64,000 nucleotides of DNA from Nocardia transvalensis (GTDB taxonomy: Bacteria > Actinomycetota > Actinomycetes > Mycobacteriales > Mycobacteriaceae), in contig NZ_JADLQQ010000006.1 in assembly GCF_015477765.1 (NCBI RefSeq), positions 62,001 through 126,000 of the forward strand, written 5' to 3'. Numbering within the stretch: position 1 is the first letter of the stretch; each line of letters starts with the position of its first letter. The notes below the pieces were generated by a model. That model saw only the letters and a list, made by a program, of their open reading frames with translations, did no database searches and had not been told where the DNA came from. The position numbers were made by a program, and so were the translations under genes. This document shows positions 8,997 to 18,043 of the stretch, piece after piece.

Positions 8997-9006
8997 CCCT
9001 GGTAAT

Positions 9007-9069
9007 GGGCGTGGGCGAGCATCCAAGTCGGCGAACGTCGAGACGCGGGCTGCGAGGTTGCTCGGTCGG
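9007..9069. repeat. 63-nt dispersed intergenic repeat, copy 1
   Basis: From GGGCGTG at 9007 through CTCGGTCGG ending at 9069. It aligns without gaps to 19860-19922, 51 of 63 positions identical by my count; the last part (AACGTCGAGA and GGTTGCTCGGTCGG) is best conserved. It lies between citE and the acetoacetyl-CoA synthetase. Confidence 0.75.
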
Positions 9070-9127
9070 GCCGCCCGCCGGGCGGGATTGCGTCACAATC
9101 GGGTGGATTTCCTGAGCTAGGAGAGTG

Positions 9128-11074
9128 ATGGCGGTGGTGGAACCGCAGTGGGTGCCGAGTGCGGAGGATGTGGCCCGGGCGCGGGTCACCGATTTCGCGC
9201 GGTTCGTGGCCGAGCGGACGGGTCGCGAGTTCATCGACTACCACGCACTATGGCAGTGGTCGGTCGATGATCTGTCCGGATTCTGGGGGGCGGTGTGGGC
9301 GTACTTCGGTCTCGGGCCCGCGCCGCAGCAGGTGCTTGCGAGTGCGGAAATGCCGGGTGCGCAATGGTTTCCGGGGGTGCGGCTGAACTATGTCGATCAG
9401 ATCGTGCGGCAGGCGCGGTCGGATCGACCGGCCATCGTCTACGCGAGCGAGGACGGTTCGCTCACCGAGATCTCGTGGGCCGAACTGCTCGGCCGGACGG
9501 CGGCGTTGGCGGGTGTTCTCCGCGGTCAGGGGGTACAGCCCGGTGATCGCGTGGTCGGCTATATCCCCAATATTCCGGAGGCGATCATCGCCTTCCTCGC
9601 AACGGCGAGCCTCGGTGCCGTCTGGAGTGCCTGCGGCCAGGACTATTCGGCGAAGGCGGCCCTCGATCGCCTGGGCCAGTTGGAGCCGGTCGTTCTGGTG
9701 ACCGCCGACGGTTACCGATACGGCGGCAAGATCCACGACAAGACCGCGGAGATAGCCGAGCTGCGTGCCGGTTTGCCGACGGTGCGAGTGACGGTGGTGG
9801 TGTCCCGGATCGACAGCGAGGTGCCCAACTCGCTCGAGTGGGAGCAGATCACCGAGCCGATCGGCACCGATATCGACACCGGCCAGGTCGATTTCGACCA
9901 CCCGCTGTGGGTCCTGTACTCCTCGGGCACCACCGGCCTGCCGAAGGGCATCGTCCACGGCCACGGCGGTGTCCTGCTCGAACATCTGAAAGCCGCTGCG
10001 CTGCAGGCCGATATCGGGCGAGACGACACCTTCTTCTGGTACACCAGCCCGAGCTGGATGATGTGGAATTTCCAGATCGCCGGTCTGCTGGTGGGCGCCA
10101 CCATCGTCTGCTACGACGGCAGCCCGTCCGCCCCGACGCCGGATGCGCTGTGGGACCTCGCCGCTCGCACTCGCACCAGCGTCCTCGGCACCAGCCCCGG
10201 CTATGTGCTGGCCTGCATCAAGGCCGGTGTCGTACCGCGCCGCGATCACGACCTGTCCGCACTGCGCACGGTCGGCATCACCGGCGCGTCGCTGCCGGCG
10301 TCCTCGTCGCTGTGGCTGGCCGACAATGTCGGCGAGCGCGTCCAGGTCTCCTCGATCAGCGGCGGCACGGATGTGGTGTCGGCCTTCCTCGGGGGTGTGC
10401 CGACCGTTCCGGTGTGGCCGGGCGAGTTGTCGGTGCGATTCCTCGGTGCGGCGGTCGACTCCTGGGATCCCACCGGGCATCCCATCCGCGGCGAGGTCGG
10501 CGAGCTGGTGATCACCAAGCCGATGCCCTCCATGCCGGTGAAATTCTGGAACGACCCCGACGGATCCCGGTACCGCAGTGCCTATTTCGACATGTTCCCC
10601 GGCGTCTGGCGGCACGGCGACTGGATCACCATCACCGACCACGGCAGCATCATCGTCCACGGCCGCTCCGACTCGACCCTGAACCGCCACGGCATCCGCA
10701 TGGGCTCGGCCGACATCTACCAGGCCGTCGAATCGCTCCCCGAAATAGCCGAGGCCATGGTCATCGGCGCCGAACAACCCGACGGCGGCTACTGGATGCC
10801 CCTGTTCGTCGTCCTCGCCGAAGGGACAGAGCTCACCGACGAGGTGGAGCAGCGCATCAACGCGACTATTCGGACCCAGGTGTCCCCCCGTCACGTTCCC
10901 GACGACATCATCGTCGCCCCCGGCATCCCCCACACCCGCACCGGCAAGAAGCTCGAGGTCCCCATCAAGCGCCTGTTCCAGGGAGCCGACCCCGCCCGCG
11001 TCGTCGAACGCAGCGCCGTGGACAACCCGGTCCTCCTGGACTGGTACGCCTCGATCGAGATGCCGAAGCCATAG
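9128..11074 (+). CDS. Acetoacetyl-CoA synthetase (acetoacetate-CoA ligase)
   Basis: ANL-superfamily ligase that converts acetoacetate, ATP and CoA to acetoacetyl-CoA. The 648 residues show an N-terminal ACAS-type region (PGAQWFPGVRLNYVDQ), the AMP-binding loop YSSGTTGLPKGIVHGHGG near 262-279, SISGGTD, the hinge region GRSDSTLNRHGIRMG, and the C-terminal lysine motif TRTGKKLEVPIKRL. This layout matches acetoacetyl-CoA synthetases rather than acetyl-CoA synthetases. ATG 9128 is chosen since AGGAGAG ends 2-3 nt before it and AGGAG is about 5 nt away; GTG 9125 is the alternative. It follows the leucine cluster in the same direction, so it can re-activate the acetoacetate released by the lyase step. 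In M. tuberculosis this position is occupied by bkd genes instead. Confidence 0.9.
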   Translation: MAVVEPQWVPSAEDVARARVTDFARFVAERTGREFIDYHALWQWSVDDLSGFWGAVWAYFGLGPAPQQVLASAEMPGAQWFPGVRLNYVDQIVRQARSDRPAIVYASEDGSLTEISWAELLGRTAALAGVLRGQGVQPGDRVVGYIPNIPEAIIAFLATASLGAVWSACGQDYSAKAALDRLGQLEPVVLVTADGYRYGGKIHDKTAEIAELRAGLPTVRVTVVVSRIDSEVPNSLEWEQITEPIGTDIDTGQVDFDHPLWVLYSSGTTGLPKGIVHGHGGVLLEHLKAAALQADIGRDDTFFWYTSPSWMMWNFQIAGLLVGATIVCYDGSPSAPTPDALWDLAARTRTSVLGTSPGYVLACIKAGVVPRRDHDLSALRTVGITGASLPASSSLWLADNVGERVQVSSISGGTDVVSAFLGGVPTVPVWPGELSVRFLGAAVDSWDPTGHPIRGEVGELVITKPMPSMPVKFWNDPDGSRYRSAYFDMFPGVWRHGDWITITDHGSIIVHGRSDSTLNRHGIRMGSADIYQAVESLPEIAEAMVIGAEQPDGGYWMPLFVVLAEGTELTDEVEQRINATIRTQVSPRHVPDDIIVAPGIPHTRTGKKLEVPIKRLFQGADPARVVERSAVDNPVLLDWYASIEMPKP

Positions 11075-11085
11075 ACCTGTCGCTC

Positions 11086-11811
11086 TCAAGCGGCTAAATC
11101 GGCAGAGTTGTCGAGCGACAGGACGCCGTCGACCATGCGGTAGACCGCGGTCATCTGGTGAAGGTGGCTGCGGTCGTGGGTGACCAGCAGGGTGGCGGCG
11201 CCGTGGTTGTGGACCACCTCGAGGATGAGGTCGATGATGGCGGCCCCGCGTTCCTGGTCGAGGGCGCTGGTGGGCTCGTCGATGACCAGCAGTGACGGGT
11301 CGTTCATGAGGGCTCGGGCGATATTGACGCGCTGGCGTTGACCGCCCGAGAGCTGGGCAGGGCGCTTGTGTTCGTGGCCCGTCAGTCCGACCGAGGCGAG
11401 GAGATCCATTGCCTTGCCGTGGGTTTCACGTCGCATGCGGGGTGTGACGAACAAGCGCCGGCCGAGATGGATCATTGCTTCGAGCTGTTCCACGGCCGTG
11501 AGAGCCGGAATCAGATTCGGTTGCTGGAAGACGATTCCGATGTGTTCACGGCGCAACCGCGCCGCCTCGCGGCCGCTCACCGTGGCCAGATCGACAGTGC
11601 CCGTACCGGTGTCGAGCCGGACCTGGCCGGAGTCCGGACGAATCAGCGTCGACACCACCGCCAGCAGGCTCGACTTCCCCGATCCGGACGGCCCGGTGAT
11701 CGCGGCGACCTCACCACCGTGGACTCGCAGGTGCACCGCATCCAGTGCGGTGATGCGTTCCGCGCCGTCGGGGTAGGTGAGGGTGACGTCCGAAACAGTC
11801 AGCGAGGTCAT
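11086..11811 (-). CDS. ABC exporter ATP-binding protein (MacB/LolD type)
   Basis: Cytoplasmic ATPase of 241 residues: Walker A GPSGSGKS at 40-47, Q-loop Gln96 in VFQQPN, signature LSGGQRQRV at 154-162, Walker B LLVIDEP at 174-180, switch His212 in VTHDRS. It works with the FtsX-type permease encoded 26 nt upstream and in the same transcript. The start codon follows an AGGAGA ribosome site. The pair lies divergent to a two-component system, a layout common for antibiotic-peptide or cell-envelope stress exporters. The substrate cannot be told. Its 3' end faces the synthetase gene with only 11 nt between stop codons. Confidence 0.93.
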   Translation of the reverse strand: MTSLTVSDVTLTYPDGAERITALDAVHLRVHGGEVAAITGPSGSGKSSLLAVVSTLIRPDSGQVRLDTGTGTVDLATVSGREAARLRREHIGIVFQQPNLIPALTAVEQLEAMIHLGRRLFVTPRMRRETHGKAMDLLASVGLTGHEHKRPAQLSGGQRQRVNIARALMNDPSLLVIDEPTSALDQERGAAIIDLILEVVHNHGAATLLVTHDRSHLHQMTAVYRMVDGVLSLDNSADLAA

Positions 11812-11837
11812 CGAAATCTCCTGTAGACCTGGGTAAT

Positions 11838-12887
11838 TCAGCGAGCCTGATTGAGCGCGGTGAGCGGATCGGTGGTGGTGAGGAAACGCAACGCGAACGC
11901 GGCGCCGAGCAGCCCCAGCCCGATCAGCGCCACGCCTGGCACGAGAGTCGTTGCGGCACTGAGGACGAACGGCACGGCATCACCGATGAACACCGCCGCG
12001 AGGGCGGTACCGCCGACGCCGACACCGACACCGGCCAGCAGCACGATCAACGCCTGCCCCAGCGCATCGCGTACCAGGGATCCGGTGGTGGCGCCCAACG
12101 CCTTCAACGTCGCGATATCGGGCGTGCGCTGAATCGTCCACACCGTGAAGAACGCCCCGATCACCAGCGCGGAAATGGCGAACAGCATCACCGTCATCAG
12201 CGTCAGCGACTTGTTCTCGGCCTGATACGACGCGATCGCCTGCAGCGACCCTTTCACACTGGTCGTGGTGGTGTGCGCGGCCTTGTTCACCGCGTCGAGA
12301 TCGTGGACGCCGGACACGACCAGCACGGTTGCCGCACCTCCGCGCGGAGTCACCGACTGCCAATCCGACAGCGGCATCCACACCACCGGCGTGTGCGCGA
12401 ACCAGTCGTCGCCCCCGATCGCGGCCACGGTGAAGGTGGCCGAGCCGAGCGACACCGGGTCCCCGGTCGCGGCCGACAGCTTCTTTGCTGCCGGTTCGGA
12501 GAGCACGACCGTCCCCGGCTGTGTAGCCATCCGATTGCCAAAGGCGTTCCCCTGGACTCCGAACAGCGCAACCTGCGTCGGTGCGGAGCCATCGACGGTT
12601 GCTCTGGCGCGGCTGATACCCGTGGGGTCGACCGTTGCGCCCGTCTGCTCCCATGCCCGCACCTGCTCGGCGGTCAGGGCCGAGGAATCGAACGACGGCG
12701 ACGACCCGGTATCGGCGAACACCACTGCCTCTCCGGACATGCGCTGAACAGCGGAAATGTTCTGATGGGCGAGTCCGGCCGTGAGACCGCTCAGAAAGCT
12801 CACCAGCAGCGCGATCAACACGACCACCAGCATGATGAGCAGGAAGCGGCCGCGGGCGGCCCGCAGATCTCTGAGCGCGACGAACAT
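11838..12887 (-). CDS. ABC exporter permease, FtsX/MacB-like
   Basis: 349-residue membrane protein. One N-terminal transmembrane helix (FLLIMLVVVLIALLVSFL near 15-32) is followed by a large extracytoplasmic domain of about 190 residues, then three C-terminal helices separated by the FtsX-type segment TPDIATLKALGAT. It ends in the cytoplasmic loop DPLTALNQAR. This is the classical four-helix topology of MacB-type permeases that move peptides or lipids from the outer leaflet. The ATG at 12887 is chosen because the protein then starts at MFVALRDLRAARGR, the usual family start, with GGAGG just before it; a longer frame upstream to 13364 lies on top of the divergent kinase gene and is not credible. 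Confidence 0.88.
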   Translation of the reverse strand: MFVALRDLRAARGRFLLIMLVVVLIALLVSFLSGLTAGLAHQNISAVQRMSGEAVVFADTGSSPSFDSSALTAEQVRAWEQTGATVDPTGISRARATVDGSAPTQVALFGVQGNAFGNRMATQPGTVVLSEPAAKKLSAATGDPVSLGSATFTVAAIGGDDWFAHTPVVWMPLSDWQSVTPRGGAATVLVVSGVHDLDAVNKAAHTTTTSVKGSLQAIASYQAENKSLTLMTVMLFAISALVIGAFFTVWTIQRTPDIATLKALGATTGSLVRDALGQALIVLLAGVGVGVGGTALAAVFIGDAVPFVLSAATTLVPGVALIGLGLLGAAFALRFLTTTDPLTALNQAR

Positions 12888-13017
12888 GCCTCCACCCTGG
12901 CCTCCGCACCCGCCCCGGCCATCGCAATCCGGAACCATTCCCCGACCAGCCAACGGTGGGGAGTCGATTACACCTTTCGATGGATGCCGTGCCGGTAACC
13001 GCGCATAAGCTGGCACC

Positions 13018-14166
13018 GTGCACCGGTCCCCGCTCACCCCTGTCTTCGCCGCGCTGCAGGTCGGGCTGCATGCCCTGATGGTGGTGTTGACGGGTGTGGT
13101 GGTCGGGCGGGGCGTGGTGGCCGACAGCGGCCACCGATGGGGGGTCGCCGCACTCGCCGCGGTGTTCCTGATCACGTATTTCGGCGGTGTGGCACTGCGC
13201 GGCAGGATCACGGCGTCCCGGGTGTGGTTGGGCGTGCTCACGCTGATGTGGCTGGGTCTGGTGGCGCTGGTGCCGGACGCGGTGTACCTCGTATTCGGTC
13301 TGTTCTTCCTGTACCTGCATCTGCTGCCGCGCTTCTGGGGCGTGCTGGCGGTCGCCGCCTCCACGGCCGCCGCGGTGATCGGCTACGAACTGCACAAGGG
13401 TTGGAACGTGGGCGGCGTAATCGGGCCGATCGTGGCCGCATTCGTCGCCATCGCGATCGGATGGGGCTATCGGGCGCTGTTCCGCGAGGCCGCCGACCGC
13501 CAGAAACTGATCGACGAATTGCTCGCTACCCGGGCCACTCTCGCCGAACAGGAACGCACGGCGGGCAAACTCGCCGAACGCGAACGGCTGGCGCAGGAGA
13601 TCCACGACACCGTCGCCCAGGGACTGTCGAGCATCCAGCTCCTGCTGCACGCGGTCGAGCGTGCGGCACCGGAACACCCCGCCCTGCAGCAGATTCGGCT
13701 GGCCCGCGACACCGCCGCCGACAGCCTCATCGAAACCCGCCAGCTCATCGCGGAACTCACCCCGGCCGCGCTGGAGGGTCAATCGCTGACTGATGCGCTG
13801 GAACGAATAGCCCAGCGGGCCAGCACGCCTGGACTGGACACCCAGCTGCTGGTGGAGGGCACACCCGAGCGGCTGCCGATGCCGATCGAGGCCGCGTTGG
13901 TGCGGGTGGCCCAGGGCGCGGTGTCGAATGTGGTCCGGCACGCGAAGGCCGACCGCATGCGCATCACGCTCACCTACGCCGACGATGCGGTACACCTGGA
14001 CGTCGTCGACGACGGTGTCGGTATCGACCCGGAGGTGTTCCGGCGCGGCACATTCGGGCTCAACGCCATGCACAGCCGGGTCGAACAGCAGGGTGGCAGC
14101 ATGAGCGTCGAATCAGAGCCCGGCCACACCGCCGTGACCGTGTCGTTCCCGCTGGAGGAGTCATGA
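13018..14166 (+). CDS. NarL-type sensor histidine kinase
   Basis: Membrane sensor kinase of 382 residues. The first about 160 residues hold five to six hydrophobic segments with almost no extracellular loop, as in intramembrane-sensing kinases. A short coiled region leads to the HisKA_3 dimerisation helix ERERLAQEIHDTVAQGL with the phospho-acceptor His196. The HATPase domain shows the N-box around VSNVVRHAKADR and the G1 box VVDDGVGID. The start is GTG 13018. It overlaps the response regulator by 4 nt (ATGA). Divergence from the MacB-like exporter suggests that it controls that exporter in response to an envelope-active compound; that link is inference. Confidence 0.92.
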   Translation: MHRSPLTPVFAALQVGLHALMVVLTGVVVGRGVVADSGHRWGVAALAAVFLITYFGGVALRGRITASRVWLGVLTLMWLGLVALVPDAVYLVFGLFFLYLHLLPRFWGVLAVAASTAAAVIGYELHKGWNVGGVIGPIVAAFVAIAIGWGYRALFREAADRQKLIDELLATRATLAEQERTAGKLAERERLAQEIHDTVAQGLSSIQLLLHAVERAAPEHPALQQIRLARDTAADSLIETRQLIAELTPAALEGQSLTDALERIAQRASTPGLDTQLLVEGTPERLPMPIEAALVRVAQGAVSNVVRHAKADRMRITLTYADDAVHLDVVDDGVGIDPEVFRRGTFGLNAMHSRVEQQGGSMSVESEPGHTAVTVSFPLEES

Positions 14167-14780
14167 TCCGCCTGCTGCTCGCCGATGATCACGCCATCGT
14201 CCGCGCCGGACTGCGCGCGTTGCTGGATTCGGGCGAGGACATCGAGGTGGTCGGCGAGGCCGCCACCGCCGAGGAGGCCGTAGCCTTCTGCAGCACAACC
14301 GAAGTCGACCTAGTGCTGATGGATCTTCGCTTCGGGCCCGGGAAATCGGGAGTCGATGCCACCGTGGCCCTGCGTGCCCTACCCGACCCACCCAATGTCC
14401 TGGTGGTCACCAACTACGACACCGACGCCGACATTCTGGGCGCCATCGAGGCCGGTGCCTGCGGTTACATCCTCAAGGACACCCCGCCCGCCGAACTGCT
14501 GGCCGCCGTGCGGGGCGCCGCCTCGGGGGAGAGCGTGCTGTCCCCCTCGGTCGCCTCCAAGCTCATGACCCGAGTCCGCAAACCCGATACCACCTTGAGC
14601 CCCAGGGAAATCGAGGTCCTGCGCCTGGTCGCCGACGGTCACTCCAATCGGGAGATCGGCAAGCGCCTGTTCCTCAGCGAGACGACAGTGAAATCCCACC
14701 TGGTGCACATCTACTCGAAGCTGGGCGTGAAGTCCCGCACCTCCGCGGTGGCCCGCGCCCGCGAGCGCGGCGCAATCTGA
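14163..14780 (+). CDS. LuxR/NarL-family response regulator
   Basis: 205 residues. Receiver domain with acidic pair Asp8-Asp9, phospho-acceptor Asp54 in VLMDLRFG and the conserved Lys in YILKDTPP. C-terminal LuxR-type helix-turn-helix from about 143: LSPREIEVLRLVADGHSNRE followed by SETTVKSHLVHIYSKL. The loop after Asp54 (RFGPGKSGVD) is a little longer than in most members. Cognate partner of the upstream kinase by overlap. Predicted to activate transcription of the neighbouring exporter operon. Confidence 0.93.
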   Translation: MIRLLLADDHAIVRAGLRALLDSGEDIEVVGEAATAEEAVAFCSTTEVDLVLMDLRFGPGKSGVDATVALRALPDPPNVLVVTNYDTDADILGAIEAGACGYILKDTPPAELLAAVRGAASGESVLSPSVASKLMTRVRKPDTTLSPREIEVLRLVADGHSNREIGKRLFLSETTVKSHLVHIYSKLGVKSRTSAVARARERGAI

Positions 14781-14825
14781 CGTGTATGTTGCCAAAAATT
14801 TGCTGTTGAGTCGTATCCTGCATTC

Positions 14826-15251
14826 ATGCTCTCACTCGCCGATCCCGAGGTGCGCGAATTCCTGACCTTCGGCACCCGCACCTGCAAGCTCGCGTTCGTG
14901 GCCACCGATGGACGGCCGGTCATCAATCCGGTCTGGTTCGTTCTCGAGGGCGACGAAGTGGTGTTCACCACCGGCAAGGACTCCGCCAAGGGCCGGGCAA
15001 TCCTCCGCGACCCGCGGGTGGCGGTCTGCGTCGACAGAGAAGAAACTCCGTTCGGTTACGTGCAGATCCAGGGCGTCGCGGCCCTCTCGGAGGATCTGGA
15101 CGAGATGGTCCGCCTGGCCACCGCAATAGGCAGACGCTACATGGGGGCCGATCGCGCCGAGGAGTTCGGCAGACGCAACGGCGTGCCGGGCGAGCTGCTG
15201 GTCCGCGTCCGGCCGGTCAAGGTGCTGGGCAGCCTGGACCTGTCCGGTTAG
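14826..15251 (+). CDS. PPOX-class split-barrel (F420/FMN) protein, copy 1
   Basis: 141-residue split beta-barrel protein of the Rv1155-like, PPOX-class F420-dependent group, which bind F420 or a flavin and reduce small cytosolic substrates. Typical features are KLAFVATDGRPVINPVWF near the N-terminus, the GKDSAKGRAILRDPRVAVCV stretch and the C-terminal RVRPVKVLG. The substrate is not recognisable. Length and start (ATG, first residues PEVREFLTFGTRT) match the second copy 46 nt downstream, so the two are a tandem duplication. Confidence 0.82.
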   Translation: MLSLADPEVREFLTFGTRTCKLAFVATDGRPVINPVWFVLEGDEVVFTTGKDSAKGRAILRDPRVAVCVDREETPFGYVQIQGVAALSEDLDEMVRLATAIGRRYMGADRAEEFGRRNGVPGELLVRVRPVKVLGSLDLSG

Positions 15252-15297
15252 CGAGTCGCTTGCCAAGGGTTCCGCATGCTCCTCGTACGCTGAACCC

Positions 15298-15723
15298 ATG
15301 GCCTCCATCAACGATCCCGAAGTGCGTGAATTCCTCTCCCACGGCACCCGCACCGGCAAGCTCGCATTCGTGGCCACCGACGGCCGCCCGGTGATCAACC
15401 CGGTCTGGTTCATCCTCGAGGGCGACGAAATCGTCTTCAACACCGGCAAGGACACCGCCAAAGGCCGGGCAATCCTGCGCGACCCCCGCGTCGCCCTCTG
15501 CGTCGACCTGGACGAACCCCCGTACGGCTACTTCCAGATTCAAGGCACCGCAACCATTTCCGAAGACCCCGATGAACTCCTCCGCACCGCCACCATCATC
15601 GGCGGCCGCTATATGGGCGCCGACCGCGCCGAGGAATTCGGCAAACGCAACGGCGTCCCCGGCGAACTCGTCGTCCGCATCCGCCCCACCAAAGTCCTCG
15701 GCGGCCTCAATATGACGGCCTGA
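15298..15723 (+). CDS. PPOX-class split-barrel (F420/FMN) protein, copy 2
   Basis: Paralogue of the preceding gene, also 141 residues, with near-identical blocks (TGKLAFVATDGRPVINPVWF, GRAILRDPRVALCVD, RRYMGADRAEEFG against GGRYMGADRAEEFG). The third codon positions have diverged much more than the protein, so the duplication is not recent or the two copies are both under selection. The last 17 nt overlap the end of the convergent hydrolase gene on the other strand. Confidence 0.82.
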   Translation: MASINDPEVREFLSHGTRTGKLAFVATDGRPVINPVWFILEGDEIVFNTGKDTAKGRAILRDPRVALCVDLDEPPYGYFQIQGTATISEDPDELLRTATIIGGRYMGADRAEEFGKRNGVPGELVVRIRPTKVLGGLNMTA

Positions 15724-17524
15724 CGGACAGGCGATACTCGGCCACTGTTGCTGCGACCACTGCCTCGACATCCTCGGGTAGCAGAAAGCCTTCTTCCGCA
15801 AGGTTATTCGCCACAGTGCGGACGGTGGCGGCATACGCCTCGCGGGTGGGGTAGCGATTGCGGACCGACGGTCGGCCGGGCGGGAAGGGGAGTTTGCTGC
15901 CGAGGCGTTCGTAGGGGACGGCCGGGAGGCCGTCGACCGGTCGTCGCGGGTTCCAGCCCGTGTAGACCGCGAGCGGGGCCGCCACCGCCGGGAGGCGGAT
16001 ACCGGCGATCTCGTTGCCGTCCTCGTCGACCGCGGAAACCAGCATCGGGTAGGGCTCGCCGCGTCGGGCCGGCCAGCGGCCGATGCCGCGCTCGGCGTCC
16101 GGGCCCAGGTCGAGTCGGCGGGCGCAGGGCAGCAGGGCGGGGTCGGGGCGGGCGACGTGCCCGAACTGGTCGAGGACCTTGGCCGGCGGCACGGCGGTGC
16201 CGTCGCCGGTGCGCGGTACTCGGCTGTGTGGCGGCTCCACCCCCTCGCTCACCCACTGCTCGAGCGCGATGAGCAGTGCCCGCAGTACCGGGGTGACATC
16301 GAGTTCGTTCACCGGGTTGGCCACGGGCAGAATGCTTTTGAGAGGGTTGGGGCCGAAGTGGTCCGCGCCCGCGAGGGCGTAGGTCCGGACATCGGGATCC
16401 TCCGGAAGGTCCTGCCCCGTCACCGAATCCACGTGAACCAGAGCGCCGTCGCCGCGCCAATATTCCGACGAGCTGTTGGTGAAGATCGTCTTGGGCACGC
16501 CACCCAGCGCCCGCTGCCGTGCCAGCAGACCGGCACTGTCGAACGGCGGCAGCGCTCCGAATCCGTCGTCCTGGGCCGCCGACGGCTGGGCATAACGGTG
16601 ATTGAACTGGCCGCGTGCTCCGCTGGCGATGTGGGCGAACACCCCGTCGAAGACCATCGCTCCCGATTCGTCGAGATTCAGCCCCTCCCAGAGGAATTGA
16701 CGCAGCAGCCGCCCCGATTGAGAGATCCCGAACGCATAGGCGTGTTCGATTCCGTCGCTCCGCAGATGCGAGACGACATCCCGGATCGCCAGCATTCCGC
16801 ATCCAGCAACCGGTGCCCGAGAGGTGCGGTAGATGAGCTCGTACCAGTGAAAGGGCCGGAAGCCACCGTCCAGCGCGACATGCGTGCTGTCGGTGAATCG
16901 CCAACTGCCGCGCGGTATTTCGGTGCGATCGCCCTCGGGCGAGGTGCGCACCGTCAGCACGGCATCGGGGTCCGCGATATCGGCGGTGGGGTACTCCGCG
17001 AATTGGAACAGGGCCCCCGTCCCCGGCATGACGTCGCGGAGCGGATGACTGGCCTCGGCGGTATCGGCCCGCCAATCCAACCGCATCCACCCCGGCCCGA
17101 CCTGGGCGTCGGGCACGGTGACACCCAACTCCCCGGGCCCGCGCAGCACATCCCACTGCCACCCACACCAGGCAATGGTCCACCCGCGATCCAGCAGAAA
17201 CCCGTCCCCCGGATCGAGCCGCTCCGGATTCGCAAAATCGATCTCGGCCCCCAGACTGAACGGCACCCCGGCCCCCAGCCTGCCCCGATTGGCCACAACG
17301 AACAGCAGATTCCGGCTCCCACCGTCCTTCGGCCGCAAAAGCCGCAAATCCGCCTCGAACCGCACCAGCCCGTCCCCATCACGCGGCGCCAACTCGAGAT
17401 CGACAATGCGCCGATTCCCCGGATGCCCCGGGTCCACCGCAAACGCCACGGTCCCGCGCACCCACTCGTACCGCGGGTCGGCGTACGGCCCCACGGATTC
17501 GATACGAACCGCCTCGACAGCCAC
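15707..17524 (-). CDS. Alpha/beta-hydrolase domain protein (Abhydrolase_10 type)
   Basis: 605-residue protein resembling the large alpha/beta-hydrolase-domain family found in mycolic-acid actinobacteria. The nucleophile elbow reads GISQSGRLLRQFLW, the Ser between Gln and Gly, near residue 272. Downstream are FTNSSSEYWRGDGALVH and YALAGADHFGPNP, the latter a plausible location of the catalytic His. No signal peptide is visible, so it is probably cytoplasmic. The start is GTG 17524 with GGGGAG about 7 nt upstream. The gene stands alone; the substrate, an ester or lactone, is unknown. Confidence 0.72.
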   Translation of the reverse strand: MAVEAVRIESVGPYADPRYEWVRGTVAFAVDPGHPGNRRIVDLELAPRDGDGLVRFEADLRLLRPKDGGSRNLLFVVANRGRLGAGVPFSLGAEIDFANPERLDPGDGFLLDRGWTIAWCGWQWDVLRGPGELGVTVPDAQVGPGWMRLDWRADTAEASHPLRDVMPGTGALFQFAEYPTADIADPDAVLTVRTSPEGDRTEIPRGSWRFTDSTHVALDGGFRPFHWYELIYRTSRAPVAGCGMLAIRDVVSHLRSDGIEHAYAFGISQSGRLLRQFLWEGLNLDESGAMVFDGVFAHIASGARGQFNHRYAQPSAAQDDGFGALPPFDSAGLLARQRALGGVPKTIFTNSSSEYWRGDGALVHVDSVTGQDLPEDPDVRTYALAGADHFGPNPLKSILPVANPVNELDVTPVLRALLIALEQWVSEGVEPPHSRVPRTGDGTAVPPAKVLDQFGHVARPDPALLPCARRLDLGPDAERGIGRWPARRGEPYPMLVSAVDEDGNEIAGIRLPAVAAPLAVYTGWNPRRPVDGLPAVPYERLGSKLPFPPGRPSVRNRYPTREAYAATVRTVANNLAEEGFLLPEDVEAVVAATVAEYRLSVRPSY

Positions 17525-17614
17525 GAATAACTCCCCTCGGTCCGAGTAACCCAGCCGAGTCTATGAGCGCCCCCAATCCACACCCCGGCGTCCGTGACCT
17601 AAGTCACCGGCAAA

Positions 17615-18043
17615 TCAGGGACCGCCTGGCAAGCGCCGACGGCCGCTCGCAACCTCCTCCACCAGGTCTTCGTACCCGACCGCGAGTTCGGCCAGCCCCT
17701 CCCACACCTCGCCGAGTTCGCAGTCATCGGCACTCGCCAAGGCCGCATAGGCGGACGCCGTGAGTAGGGAGAGCCGATCGACGATCGCCCCCATGGTCTC
17801 GGTGTGAATGCGTGCGGAACCCGGAGCGGGCGGGAGATTTTCGTGTATCCACCGGTCGATGCGCCGAATCAGCCGGGCCCGCAGCTCGTCGATCTCGGCC
17901 TTGCGCACGGGATCACAACCCAACCGCTGCTCGTGCAACTCGGTCAACGCATGGGCGGCCCGCAACATCGGGTGGTTGTCACAGCCGATTCCCCGGCAAG
18001 CATGCAGTAGTTGCTGTTTCGTCGGCAACGGTGCGATCAACAC
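17615..18043 (-). CDS. DUF4254 protein
   Basis: About 142 residues, all-helical by composition, similar to the DUF4254 proteins common in Nocardia: AHALTELHEQRLG near 35-47, RRIDRWIHENLPPAPG, HTETMGAIVDRL and the acidic tail LAVGYEDLVEEVASGRRRLP. The function is unknown. GTG 18043 is chosen: GAGG lies about 9 nt upstream and the start overlaps the stop of the upstream gene; TTG 18040 overlapping that stop as TTGA is an alternative. A longer frame reaches up to 18613 but runs over the upstream gene and has no homologous look. Confidence 0.65.
   Translation of the reverse strand: MLIAPLPTKQQLLHACRGIGCDNHPMLRAAHALTELHEQRLGCDPVRKAEIDELRARLIRRIDRWIHENLPPAPGSARIHTETMGAIVDRLSLLTASAYAALASADDCELGEVWEGLAELAVGYEDLVEEVASGRRRLPGGP

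Noticed and set aside
12888..13364. N-terminal extension of the ABC permease to 13364
   Set aside because: Runs over the divergent kinase gene and adds an Arg/Thr-rich stretch without family similarity.
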